Source: Microthrixaceae bacterium (GTDB taxonomy: Bacteria > Actinomycetota > Acidimicrobiia > Acidimicrobiales > Microtrichaceae). From it: 64,000 bases of DNA. Where the stretch lies: contig JAMLGM010000001.1 of the NCBI GenBank assembly GCA_023957975.1, positions 62,001-126,000 of the forward strand, read 5' to 3'. A program made the translations under genes and the position numbers. The notes under the pieces were generated by a model, which saw nothing but the letters and a program-made list of their open reading frames with translations, was not told the origin of the DNA and searched no databases. This document shows positions 6,826 through 15,436 of the stretch, piece after piece (positions within the stretch are counted from its first letter, which is position 1; each line of letters starts with the position of its first letter).

Positions 6826-6843
6826 CGCTTCGACGTCGAAGCG
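6826..6843. promoter_or_regulatory. 18-bp perfect palindrome upstream of tetR
   Basis: CGCTTCGACGTCGAAGCG is a perfect palindrome lying 1 nt beyond the stop of the acyl-CoA synthetase gene and 66 nt before the TetR start. It could be a TetR operator. As RNA it could also form a hairpin after the synthetase gene, but there is no T run. Confidence 0.45.
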
Positions 6844-6844
6844 C

Positions 6845-8497
6845 TCAGCGACGCAGCAGCGGCGCAAGGCCGACGGTGCCGTCGGCATCGAGCAACCGAA
6901 GCCCCTCGTTGCGTGACGGACGCCAGTACACCCGCTGCGCCTCCCACGCCTGGGCCCGCAGCGCCTTCTTGTCGATCTTCATACTCGACAGCTTCGGCAG
7001 TTCAACATCAACTCGAACGAAGGACGGCACCCACTTCGGGCCCAGGTCGGGCTGCTCGCTCAGGAACGCCTCGAAGGCCGCTAGATCGAAAGCAGCAGGA
7101 TCGAAGGCTGCGTTGCCCAACCCATCGTCGACCTGCCCGGTCATCTCAAGCGCCGCCATCACCCGGTCACCGACCGGATCGTCGGGCACCGCGTACACCG
7201 CTACGGAACGCACGCCTGGGAATCGCGCCAGGATCTTCTCGACCGGCCCTGCGGAGAAGTTCTCCCCGTCGACCCGCAACCAGTCGTTGGTGCGCCCGGC
7301 GAAGAAGAACCAACCCTCCGCGTCGCGATAGGCCAGGTCCCCCGACCAGTACCACCCGCCTCGGAACCGCTCGGCCGTTGCGGCCTCGTTTTTGTAGTAC
7401 CCCTCGAACCCCGATGCCGGAGCGGTCTCGACCAGCTCACCGATCGCCTCGTCGAGATTGGTGATCTGACCGTCCGCACCGACATGCGCACGAGGGCATT
7501 CGACCCCCGTTTCGGGGTCGACCACCTTCACCGACTCGTTCGCCGTGCCGAGCGCGCCGGGCGGCATCGTCTCGTCGCGTCGCACGATGATGACCCCTTC
7601 GGTCGAGCCGTAGCTGTCGCGCACCTGACAGTTGAAACGTCGAGCGAACTCGCGGATGTCGTGTTCGGAGGCCTCGTTGCCGATAGCGAGCCGTAACCCC
7701 AACCCGGTATCGGTCGGGTCTTCCGGCATCGACAAGATGTAGTTCAGCACCTTGCCGGTGTAGGTCATGTAGGTGGCGCCGAACTTGCGCAGGTCGCCGA
7801 CGGTGGCAGACCTTGAGAACTTGTCGCGGGTGGCGATGGGAATCGCCGCGTTGATCGCCGACGCCCAGCCCGTGAACATCGACGCCGCGTGGAAAAACGG
7901 CAGCGGCGCGTACGCGACGTCGTCGTCGCCCAACGAGGCGATGTTCGCCACATGGGCACCGGTGCGACCGAAGCGTCCCTGTGTACAGCGCACCGCCTTG
8001 GGTAGCCCCGTCGACCCGGAGGTGAAGATCAACATGAACAGATCGTCGTCGGCAGGCTGGTACTCGACGGTCACCTCCGCCGCAGCGTCGAGGCGTTGGT
8101 CGTAGTCCTCGGCATCGACGACGAGTCGCATCTCGGGTGCGACGGCGGTGTCGACATCGTCAAGAAGACCGACCAGGTTGGAGGAGGTGACGATCGCCTG
8201 ACAATCGGTGTACTCGACGAGTTGTCCGAGTTGTTCGCCGCGATAGGTGGCGTTGATTCCGACGATCACCGAGCCGGACAGGGCGGCGCCGGTCAACCAG
8301 AACAGGTAGTCAGGAACGTTGTCCAACAACACGCCGATATGCGGGGGCCGCTGCGGGTCGCGAACCGACTCGAACCAGGCGGCCCGGCGACGCCCCTCGG
8401 CCACGAGTTCGCGGTACGACCACGACCGGTCGCCGTACAGCAACGCCGGCCGGTCGCTCTCGCTCAGCTCCAACAGCAACGTTCCGACGGCGGTCAC
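6845..8497 (-). CDS. AMP-forming acyl-CoA synthetase (FadD-like)
   Basis: A 550-residue member of the ANL superfamily that would adenylate a fatty, steroid-type or aromatic acid and load it on CoA. Motifs: A3 P-loop LIFTSGSTGLPKAV (about 175), A5 YGSTEG, A7 YWSGDLAYRDAEGW, A8 hinge GRTNDWLRVDGENFS, and A10 with the catalytic Lys (SSMKIDKKALR). I chose GTG at 8497 because it overlaps the preceding stop (GTGA) and has GGAGGGG about 5 nt upstream. It lies in an operon with two acyl-CoA dehydrogenases and an LLM oxidoreductase. The substrate is unknown. Confidence 0.9.
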   Translation of the reverse strand: MTAVGTLLLELSESDRPALLYGDRSWSYRELVAEGRRRAAWFESVRDPQRPPHIGVLLDNVPDYLFWLTGAALSGSVIVGINATYRGEQLGQLVEYTDCQAIVTSSNLVGLLDDVDTAVAPEMRLVVDAEDYDQRLDAAAEVTVEYQPADDDLFMLIFTSGSTGLPKAVRCTQGRFGRTGAHVANIASLGDDDVAYAPLPFFHAASMFTGWASAINAAIPIATRDKFSRSATVGDLRKFGATYMTYTGKVLNYILSMPEDPTDTGLGLRLAIGNEASEHDIREFARRFNCQVRDSYGSTEGVIIVRRDETMPPGALGTANESVKVVDPETGVECPRAHVGADGQITNLDEAIGELVETAPASGFEGYYKNEAATAERFRGGWYWSGDLAYRDAEGWFFFAGRTNDWLRVDGENFSAGPVEKILARFPGVRSVAVYAVPDDPVGDRVMAALEMTGQVDDGLGNAAFDPAAFDLAAFEAFLSEQPDLGPKWVPSFVRVDVELPKLSSMKIDKKALRAQAWEAQRVYWRPSRNEGLRLLDADGTVGLAPLLRR

Positions 8498-9504
8498 AGT
8501 CCCCTCCAAATTTCAGCCAATGGCGCGATCGCCGCGGGAGTCGTGGGCTCGACGATCAGCGTGGTGATCGGCCCGCTTCGCCAACGTTGAAGTTGCTCGC
8601 CGATGTGGCCGGCAGGGCCGACGAGCGTCATGTCGTCGACCATCTCATCGGTGACCGCGGCGATCGACCCGGCACGGTCACCCGACAGCCACAGGTCCTG
8701 AATGCGCTCCGCTTCCTCGCCGTAGCCGTAGCGGGTCACGAGAGACTTGTAGAAGTTCGTCTGCTTCGAACCCATCGCACCGACGTGCAGGGCGATGCGT
8801 GGACGCACCTGATCGCGACACACCGCGAGATCGTCGCCGAGCGCGGCCACCACCGTGGGTGCGACGGCGAAGCCCGGGCGGGCCGCGCCAAGCACCTCGC
8901 CCCACGCCGCCTCCCAACGGGTCGCGCTCCACAGGTACGGCAACAATCCGTCAGCAACCTCGCCAGCGAGGCGCACGTTGTTGGGCCCGAGCGCCGCTAG
9001 GTAGATCGGCGTGTCGGGCCAGCCGGGTTGGGTCGAACGAAGCGGGCGGCCTTGACCGGTCGCTTCGGCACCCCGATACGGAACGCTCAGCTCCGAGCCT
9101 TCGTAGCTCACTTTGGTATCGGCCGCGAGCGCCTGACGCACGATCGCCACGTAGTCGCGCGTCACCGCCAACGGGCGCCGAAACGCCACGCCGTGCCATC
9201 CCTCGACCACCTGTGGCCCCGACACCCCGAGCCCCAGCACCAGGCGACCCTCGGACAGCTGCTGCAGGGTCAGCGCGGTCATCGCTGTTGCCCCGGGCGT
9301 GCGCGCCCACACCTGAGCGATAGCGGTGCCGAGTTTCAGCCGGGTCGTCGTCGCGGCGAGGAACGCGAGCGGGGTGAAGGCGTCGGCTCCCCACGCCTCT
9401 GCGGTCCAGATCGAGTCGTAGCCCGAGTCCTCCGCGATCCGCCCGAGCTCCGCCAAGTCACTCGGAGCCAAACTCAACCCGATGGTGCTCAACCCAAGTT
9501 CCAC
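8494..9504 (-). CDS. LLM-class (luciferase-like) F420-dependent oxidoreductase
   Basis: A 336-residue TIM-barrel protein of the bacterial luciferase-like superfamily. Recognisable blocks are LGRIAEDSGYDSIWTAE near the N-terminus, TRLKLGTAIAQVWARTP, and GRLVLGLGVSGPQVVEGWHG. These are typical of F420-dependent actinobacterial members that reduce or oxidise ketones, alcohols or acyl-CoA-like compounds. It starts at GTG 9504 with GGGGAG upstream and overlaps the synthetase by 4 nt. F420 preference is inferred from the family and the actinobacterial setting, not from a proven cofactor site. Confidence 0.85.
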   Translation of the reverse strand: MELGLSTIGLSLAPSDLAELGRIAEDSGYDSIWTAEAWGADAFTPLAFLAATTTRLKLGTAIAQVWARTPGATAMTALTLQQLSEGRLVLGLGVSGPQVVEGWHGVAFRRPLAVTRDYVAIVRQALAADTKVSYEGSELSVPYRGAEATGQGRPLRSTQPGWPDTPIYLAALGPNNVRLAGEVADGLLPYLWSATRWEAAWGEVLGAARPGFAVAPTVVAALGDDLAVCRDQVRPRIALHVGAMGSKQTNFYKSLVTRYGYGEEAERIQDLWLSGDRAGSIAAVTDEMVDDMTLVGPAGHIGEQLQRWRSGPITTLIVEPTTPAAIAPLAEIWRGL

Positions 9505-9553
9505 GATGATCTCCCCTCACTGGCGCCGGCAGGAAACCGACGAACGGACCGGT

Positions 9554-10561
9554 CTAGCGCGACCCTGACGACGTCGCCGCTGCGAGGTGCGCCGCTGCGG
9601 CAGTGAATCCCGGATCGGTGTTCACCTCGCGCAGCCAACGTCCCAACCCATGGGTCAGCTCGGCCGAGGAGCCCAGCAGCGCATCGAGCATCAGCACACG
9701 ACTCTGGTAGTGGTGATGAGGATGCTCGGCGGTGAACCCGATCCCTCCGAACACCTGCAGGGAACGCTGACACGCCTGACGGGCGTTGCGCCCCGCCAGC
9801 GCCTTGACCACCTCGTCGAAACGCGCCGGTGGAGAGTCGGCGAAATCCAGTCCACGGCGATTCACGCTGCCGATGGCGGTGACGTCGGTCGATGCCCACG
9901 ACAGCAGATGTCGCACTGCCTGAAACGTTCCGATCGGCTTCGAGAACTGCTCGCGGACGGTGGCGTATTCGACCGCGAGGTCCACGATCCGTTCCGCCAG
10001 CCCGTGTAGTTCCGTCGCCAGTGCGAGCCTGGCGAGATACCTCGCACGATCCCGCACGGCCGCCGCTCGCGGTTCGGTGAGAATCAGCTCACCCGCGTCG
10101 GGCGGGATCGAGACCTCGGCGAGGCTGAAACGCCCCGACAACTCGACCGCAGTGACGGCTACTTCGGCCAGGTCGACGAGCCAGACTCCCGATCCCGCAC
10201 GATCGACGAGCAACGGCCGCCGGCCCACGGGTCCTATGAGGGTCCACGTGTCGACCCCGCTGCCTTTCGACGCGCCTCGCGGGAGCACTGCGACGGCCTC
10301 GCCCGGCCCTCGACCGGCCGCGACGAGAAAGGTCGACGCGACCAACGCCCCGAGGGCGGCGGTGTCGGCGAGTTCACGCCCCTGGGCGCGAAAGACCGCA
10401 AAGACCGCCTCGCGCGCGTCTGGGTCGCCCCACAGAGCGATCCCGTCGCCGAGCAGATCCCACCACCCGAGTTCGTCGAGCGCTTCGGGCCCCGGCGTGG
10501 TGTGCAACGCGCGGGTCGCAGCGGCGAGGAACTCGTCGTCGGGTTCGTTCGCCGACGTCAT
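9554..10561 (-). CDS. Acyl-CoA dehydrogenase family protein (short, second subunit)
   Basis: A 335-residue FadE-like protein starting at ATG 10561, which overlaps the upstream dehydrogenase stop (ATGA). The C-terminal helical domain is well conserved (EYATVREQFSKPIGTFQAVRH, QVFGGIGFTAEH, YQSRVLMLDALLG), while the N-terminal and middle domains are shorter and divergent. Adjacent pairs of unequal acyl-CoA dehydrogenases in actinobacteria often form alpha2beta2 heterotetramers acting on steroid side-chain CoA esters (ChsE1/ChsE2 type). The tight coupling here suggests the same. It is 49 nt upstream of the LLM gene in the same operon. Confidence 0.85.
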   Translation of the reverse strand: MTSANEPDDEFLAAATRALHTTPGPEALDELGWWDLLGDGIALWGDPDAREAVFAVFRAQGRELADTAALGALVASTFLVAAGRGPGEAVAVLPRGASKGSGVDTWTLIGPVGRRPLLVDRAGSGVWLVDLAEVAVTAVELSGRFSLAEVSIPPDAGELILTEPRAAAVRDRARYLARLALATELHGLAERIVDLAVEYATVREQFSKPIGTFQAVRHLLSWASTDVTAIGSVNRRGLDFADSPPARFDEVVKALAGRNARQACQRSLQVFGGIGFTAEHPHHHYQSRVLMLDALLGSSAELTHGLGRWLREVNTDPGFTAAAAHLAAATSSGSR

Positions 10562-11739
10562 GGGAGCCTCAGAATCTGTTTGGCGATCGTGTCGAGCTGC
10601 ATCTGTTGGGACCCTCCGTACACCGTCACGATCCGCGAGAACAGGTACTCCTGGCGGCGCAACGCGGTCTGTGCATCGAAGGGGCCGATGGCGATGCCCT
10701 CGTCGCTCGCCAGCACCGCGTCGTTCACCGATTGCTCCGAGGCGCACAACAACAGCTTGGTGTACGCCGCTTTGACGCCGAGTTGGTGTCCGAGCCCGTG
10801 TGCCCGAACCCCGGCGTACCCGGTGGCGGTGACCGCAGCTAGGTCGAGTAGCGCATCTCCGAAGGCGACGTCGTCACGCGCCGTCGCCCGACCTGCAGCA
10901 TCCAGCAGCTGTTGGTACAAGAAACAATGACGGAACCAGGCGAAGGTGCCGCGCTCGTTGCTCAAGATGTGCATGGCGACCGCCCAGCCGCCGCCGACCG
11001 TCCCGACGATGCGATCGGCGGGCACGACGACCTCGTCGAAGAACACCTCGGCGAGTTCGTCGGTTCCGTTCGCCTGCTCGATCGCCCGCACGTCAACCCC
11101 GGGTGAACGGAGATCGACGATGAACGCGCTCAGTCCGCGGTGCGCCGATCCAGGCTCGCCGGTTCGGGCCAGCACCAGACACCACGTCGCGTACCGCGCC
11201 CAACTCGTCCAGATCTTCTGGCCGGTGATCCGATACGAGTCGCCGTCGAGCACCGCTGTCGTGCGGAGGTTGGCGAGGTCCGACCCGGCGTTGGGTTCTG
11301 AGAACCCCTGTGCCCACAGCTCCCGACCCGACAAGAACCTCGGGAGCAGATCGGCGATGAGTTCGCTCGGACCGTGAACAGCGAGGGTCGGGGCGAGGAT
11401 CTCGAGGTGCTCGAACAACGCCATGCCCTGCACCCCGAATCGGGCCGCGACCTCCCACATGACCGCCCGATGCGCAATCGTTCCGCCCAACCCGCCCAGT
11501 GCGACCGGCCAGCCGTACCGGGCCCATCCGGCCTCGAACAGTTCGGCCATGAAGGCCCGCATCGCCTCGACCCGTTGCCCGTAGTCGACGATCGGCTCGC
11601 ACACGGCCGCCAAGGTCGCACACTCGGTGCTCAACCACGCTTCGAAGGCCGCGCTGTAGTCCGCGATGTCGGCGAGCGAACCCTCGTCGGCCGATGCGAT
11701 CGGCGTGCGTGCGGTGGAAACGATGACGGCGTCGCCCAT
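10558..11739 (-). CDS. Acyl-CoA dehydrogenase with a thiolase-like N-terminal leader
   Basis: A 393-residue flavoprotein acyl-CoA dehydrogenase: middle-domain FAD motif WAQGFSEPNAGSDLANLRT, ITGQKIWTSWA, and C-terminal YGGSQQMQLDTIAKQILRLP. It would introduce an alpha-beta double bond into an acyl-CoA, probably as partner of the next gene. The first about 24 residues are odd: MGDAVIVSTARTPI followed by GSLAD is the N-terminal signature of acetyl-CoA acetyltransferases (thiolases), not of dehydrogenases; dehydrogenase-like sequence begins near residue 28. The gene starts at ATG 11739 with a GGAG-type ribosome site and an upstream promoter and palindrome. Confidence 0.85.
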   Translation of the reverse strand: MGDAVIVSTARTPIASADEGSLADIADYSAAFEAWLSTECATLAAVCEPIVDYGQRVEAMRAFMAELFEAGWARYGWPVALGGLGGTIAHRAVMWEVAARFGVQGMALFEHLEILAPTLAVHGPSELIADLLPRFLSGRELWAQGFSEPNAGSDLANLRTTAVLDGDSYRITGQKIWTSWARYATWCLVLARTGEPGSAHRGLSAFIVDLRSPGVDVRAIEQANGTDELAEVFFDEVVVPADRIVGTVGGGWAVAMHILSNERGTFAWFRHCFLYQQLLDAAGRATARDDVAFGDALLDLAAVTATGYAGVRAHGLGHQLGVKAAYTKLLLCASEQSVNDAVLASDEGIAIGPFDAQTALRRQEYLFSRIVTVYGGSQQMQLDTIAKQILRLP

Positions 11740-11770
11740 CGGTGGCTCCTCGGATTCGCGCGTGAGGTGG

Positions 11771-11804
11771 AGGTTACGAAGATGTTGACATCGACGTCAA
11801 CATC
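11771..11804. promoter_or_regulatory. Divergent control region with a 9-bp-arm palindrome and minus-strand promoter
   Basis: GATGTTGAC and GTCAACATC are perfect inverted arms (11781-11789 and 11796-11804) around a 6-nt centre. On the minus strand, TTGACG (11800-11795) and TAACCT (11776-11771) with 18 nt between them form a promoter for the dehydrogenase operon that overlaps the palindrome. The site lies between the divergent dehydrogenase and DUF35-thiolase genes, so one regulator, possibly the TetR protein at 6112, could control both. Confidence 0.55.
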
Positions 11805-11864
11805 GAACCAGTGGCGCTCCGCCCGATACGATCGCCACGGATCTGCATCGAAAGGACCCGTGCG

Positions 11865-13502
11865 GTGCGCCTGCTGCCCGAACTCACCCCCGTCAACGAA
11901 TGGTTTTGGACCTCCGGCGCCGACGGCGTCCTGCGAATGCAGCGTTGTGAGGACTGCACCCGGATCGCTCATCCCCCGACCCCCATCTGCCCCGAGTGCC
12001 GGAGCCGCAACCGGGGCATCGTCGAGGTCTCGGGGCGCGCCACCGTCGTCGGAGTCACGGTCAATCACCATCCGTGGCTTCCGGGTTTCGACCCGCCCTA
12101 TGTCATCGCGAACGTCGCCCTCGCCGAGGATCCGACCGTGCGGCTCACGACCAACATCGTCGACTGCGACCCCGACACCGTTCGCATCGGCGACGTCGTC
12201 GAAGTCCGCTTCGAGGAATACGGGCACAAGGGTTCCGCTCCGCTCCACCTGCCGCTGTTCACCCCGACCGGGGAGCGCGACGACCGCGACCTCGTGGGCG
12301 AACCGGCCATCGCGACACCTCGGGCGCCGCTCGGCTCCGAGCGATTCGAACACAGCGCAGTGCTGTCGGGGGTCGGCCGGTCCGATATCGGCCGACGGCT
12401 CATGCGCGACCCGCTGTCGCTCACCGTCGACGCCGCCCTCGCAGCGATCGCGGATGCCGGACTTGAGATCGACGACATCGACGGCCTGTCGACCTACCCC
12501 GGCCCGCTCGGCATGGGGATGAGCGAAGGCGGCGTCGAAGCTGTGACCGAGGCCTTGCGCCTCAACCCCACCTGGCACAACGGTGGCATGGAACTACCCG
12601 GCCCCGGCGGCAGCATCATCGCCGCCGTGCAGGCCGTCGCCAACGGGTTGTGTCGTCACGTCCTGTGTTTTCGCACGGTCTGGGAGACGACGCACTCGGC
12701 GCTCGGGCTCAGCCGCGGCGGCGGGCTGACGGTGTCGGGGGCGATGGCCGAATGGCGCATGCCCTTCGGGGCGATGTCGGCGTCGAACTGGATCGCGCTC
12801 AACGCCAGCCAGTACCTGCACCGTTACGGGGCGAGCCGCGAGATGCTCGGTTGGGTTGCGCTCAACGGTCGGGCGAACGCGGCGCGCAATCCCGCCGCCA
12901 TCTACCGCGACCCGCTGACGATGGACGACTACATGGAGGCGCGGCTCATCTCCACACCTTTCGGCCTGTATGACTGCGACGTCCCCTGCGACGCGTCGAT
13001 CGCGGTGATCGTGTCCGATGCCTCGGTCGCCGGCGACCTGCCCAAACCGGCGGTGCGCATCGAGGCGGTGGGCACCCAGATCCTCGAACGGGTGTCGTGG
13101 GACCAGGGGACGATCACCCACGAACCACAGGTGCTCGGCCAGGCCGCCCACCTGTGGACCCGCACCGATCTCACACCGGCAGATGTCGACGTTGCGCTGC
13201 TGTACGACGGCTTCACGTTCAACGCCATCTCGTGGCTCGAAGGGCTCGGGTTCTGCGGCATCGGCGAGGCCCAGGACTGGCTCGACGGCGGTCGTCGCAT
13301 CGCCATCGACGGCGAATTGCCCGTCAACCCCCACGGCGGGCAGCTGTCGGAGGGACGCACACACGGGTTCGGCTTTATCTACGAAGCGATCACCCAGCTG
13401 CGTGGCGACGCCGGCGAACGTCAGGTGGCCGATGCCCGCACCGCAATGGTGACCTCCGGCGGCGGCACCCCGTCCGGTGTGCTGTTGTTGCGCACGGACT
13501 GA
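11865..13502 (+). CDS. DUF35 (zinc ribbon/OB-fold) fused to a thiolase-like lipid-transfer protein
   Basis: A 545-residue fusion. Residues 1-130 form a DUF35 domain: a zinc ribbon with Cys28, Cys31, Cys42 and Cys45, then an OB fold. From about residue 165 follows a thiolase-like domain of the SCP-x/Ltp2 kind. The thiolase nucleophile region reads GPGGSIIAAVQAV with no Cys, while the C-terminal NPHGGQLSEGRTHG block is kept; that pattern is typical of Ltp2 retro-aldolases. In steroid degradation Ltp2 works with the separate DUF35 part of ChsH2 to cut the side chain, so the fusion likely combines both. GTG 11865 was chosen for AAAGGA 8 nt upstream. Confidence 0.85.
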   Translation: MRLLPELTPVNEWFWTSGADGVLRMQRCEDCTRIAHPPTPICPECRSRNRGIVEVSGRATVVGVTVNHHPWLPGFDPPYVIANVALAEDPTVRLTTNIVDCDPDTVRIGDVVEVRFEEYGHKGSAPLHLPLFTPTGERDDRDLVGEPAIATPRAPLGSERFEHSAVLSGVGRSDIGRRLMRDPLSLTVDAALAAIADAGLEIDDIDGLSTYPGPLGMGMSEGGVEAVTEALRLNPTWHNGGMELPGPGGSIIAAVQAVANGLCRHVLCFRTVWETTHSALGLSRGGGLTVSGAMAEWRMPFGAMSASNWIALNASQYLHRYGASREMLGWVALNGRANAARNPAAIYRDPLTMDDYMEARLISTPFGLYDCDVPCDASIAVIVSDASVAGDLPKPAVRIEAVGTQILERVSWDQGTITHEPQVLGQAAHLWTRTDLTPADVDVALLYDGFTFNAISWLEGLGFCGIGEAQDWLDGGRRIAIDGELPVNPHGGQLSEGRTHGFGFIYEAITQLRGDAGERQVADARTAMVTSGGGTPSGVLLLRTD

Positions 13503-13538
13503 ACCAACCCGAAATCACACGACCAGATTGCAGGAGCC

Positions 13539-14321
13539 ATGGCCCACGACAACATCCGCGTCGACCTCGACGAGCACCTCATGACGATCACGATCGACCG
13601 TCCCGAAACCAAGAATGCCTGCACCTTCCCGATGTGGACCGAGCTGCGCGACCTCGTCCGAGACGCGCCGGGCGCCGGGGCGCGAGCGATCGTGTTCACC
13701 GGGGCCGGGGGGAACTTCTGCTCGGGTGCCGACGTGTCGGGAAAGGCCGGGTCGCGTGGGTTCAAGGGCAACGACCTCGACTCGCTTCGTCTCATCGCCC
13801 AGACCGTGCAGGCGATCCACGACTGCCCGATTCCGACCATGGCGAAGGTCGACGGGGTCGCGGTGGGGGCTGGGCTCGGACTCGCCATCGTCACCGACCT
13901 CACGTACTGCTCCGATCGCGCCCGGTTCAGCGCCATCTTCGCGAAGGTCGGCTTGACCCTCGACTTCGGAACCTCGTGGTTGTTGTCGCGACGGGTCGGC
14001 GTGGCGAACGCCAAGGAGATGGCGCTCACCGCCGAGATGGTGAACGCCTCGGACGCACTGGCGATGGGTCTGGTCAACGCCATGGTCGCGACCGACGAAC
14101 TCGACGGCCATGTCGACACGATCGCCCGACGCATCACGGCTGGAGCGCCCATGGCCCTGCAGATGAGCAAGCGTCTGATCGACAGCGCACTGACCTCATC
14201 GCTGGCACAGGCGCTCGAGACGGAGGCACTCGCGCAGAGCCTCGCACTCACGACCCACGACACCCGTGAGGCACTCAAGGCCCATCGCGAGAAACGACCG
14301 CCGACGTTCGAAGGCCGGTAG
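13539..14321 (+). CDS. Enoyl-CoA hydratase/isomerase family protein
   Basis: A 260-residue crotonase-fold protein. Oxyanion-hole segments are FTGAGGNFCSGADVSG (about residues 47-62) and VDGVAVGAGLGLAIVTD (about 104-120). The C-terminal helices follow the usual pattern (AKEMALTAEMVNASDALAMGLVN). It begins 36 nt after the DUF35-thiolase gene on the same strand, so hydration followed by retro-aldol cleavage is a plausible pair of steps. The two catalytic Glu positions of true hydratases are not obvious, so isomerase or another crotonase activity is possible. Confidence 0.85.
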   Translation: MAHDNIRVDLDEHLMTITIDRPETKNACTFPMWTELRDLVRDAPGAGARAIVFTGAGGNFCSGADVSGKAGSRGFKGNDLDSLRLIAQTVQAIHDCPIPTMAKVDGVAVGAGLGLAIVTDLTYCSDRARFSAIFAKVGLTLDFGTSWLLSRRVGVANAKEMALTAEMVNASDALAMGLVNAMVATDELDGHVDTIARRITAGAPMALQMSKRLIDSALTSSLAQALETEALAQSLALTTHDTREALKAHREKRPPTFEGR

Positions 14322-14374
14322 CGATTCGCTTGCCGTCAAACGGTGCGTGAGCTGCTCGACATACGACGTTGCAC

Positions 14375-15427
14375 CTACGCGGCGAAATCCTCGCCGAGCC
14401 ATCCGTGCGCGACGAGTTGGTCGAGTGCCGCTACGACATGTCGTTCGGTGAAGAGTTGCTCTTTTCGCTTACTCCATCCATGCACGGTTGCGATGACGCA
14501 CGCTCGATCGTCGCAACCCTCACTCGACGCAGCCCAGTGGGCGGTTGCAAGTAGTTCCATGCCGTACGACGACTCAAACCCGTCAGCCAATGCCAGCACT
14601 CGATCGATCCGGCGCCGAAGTTGGTCGTCGGCGGCCACCACGACTTCGGCTTCGGCTCCGGCTCCATCAAGGAGAGCGATCGGCTCGGCTTCGGTCACCG
14701 AGGCTGAGCCATCACCGAATCCTGTGAGAAAATGGCCTTCGACCCGGTTGAGTACGTGGCGGAGGTTGTCCGCGTACGGTCCGTAAATGCCCTTCACATA
14801 GTGGAGGTTGAGGGGCTGCCCGGCGACTTGCAGGAAGTACATCAGTTTCTGGATCTCGATCAGCCCCGCGCCCATGGCGACCGGTGAGTATCGGTCGATG
14901 ATGTGAACCAAAGCAGCCTTGCCCGCCGACATCGTCGGGCGATTGCCCGATGGGACGATCGCCGCAGCGGGCGGCGCCCCCTCCGGTGGATAGACGACGA
15001 TGTCCGCATCGACGCTGGCCAGCTTGCGTTCGATGAGCGGCCGAACCTCTAACCAATCCAACCCACCCAATCCGCAACCAAGCGGTGGCAGGGCGATGCT
15101 CTGAATACCCAACTCACCGATCACGTGCACGAGATCGTCGAGGCCAGCGTCGATGTCCTTGAGGCGCGATCGGGACTTCCAGTGCTGCTTCGTTGGGAAG
15201 TTGATCACCCAACGAGGTGTCACTAACTGTCCAGCGTCGAAGACGAACATCTCACCCAGCTTCACGTCGCCGAGCTTGCACGCGGCGCTGTAGGCCTTGA
15301 AGTTGTCAGGAAACCGCTTCTTGAACTGGAGCGCGATACCTTTGCCCATCACGCCGACGGTGTTGACCGTGTTGACGATCGCATCCACGTCTGCGCTGAG
15401 TAAGTCGCCGTGAGCCTCTCTGATCAT
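14375..15427 (-). CDS. darG: DarG-type antitoxin (macrodomain DNA ADP-ribosylglycohydrolase)
   Basis: A 350-residue protein with an N-terminal macrodomain (about 1-150): VDAIVNTVNTVGVMGKGIAL binds ADP-ribose, FPTKQHWKSRSR carries the candidate catalytic Lys, and LPPLGCGLGGLDW is the phosphate loop. The remaining about 190 residues match the C-terminal DarG region that holds DarT directly. DarG removes the ADP-ribose that DarT puts on thymidine in single-stranded DNA. I prefer ATG 15427 to ATG 15433 because AGGGG is then about 6 nt upstream. It follows darT by 9 nt. Neighbouring catabolic genes run in the opposite sense on both sides, so this is an inserted two-gene module. Confidence 0.88.
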   Translation of the reverse strand: MIREAHGDLLSADVDAIVNTVNTVGVMGKGIALQFKKRFPDNFKAYSAACKLGDVKLGEMFVFDAGQLVTPRWVINFPTKQHWKSRSRLKDIDAGLDDLVHVIGELGIQSIALPPLGCGLGGLDWLEVRPLIERKLASVDADIVVYPPEGAPPAAAIVPSGNRPTMSAGKAALVHIIDRYSPVAMGAGLIEIQKLMYFLQVAGQPLNLHYVKGIYGPYADNLRHVLNRVEGHFLTGFGDGSASVTEAEPIALLDGAGAEAEVVVAADDQLRRRIDRVLALADGFESSYGMELLATAHWAASSEGCDDRACVIATVHGWSKRKEQLFTERHVVAALDQLVAHGWLGEDFAA

Positions 15428-15436
15428 GGTCATCCC

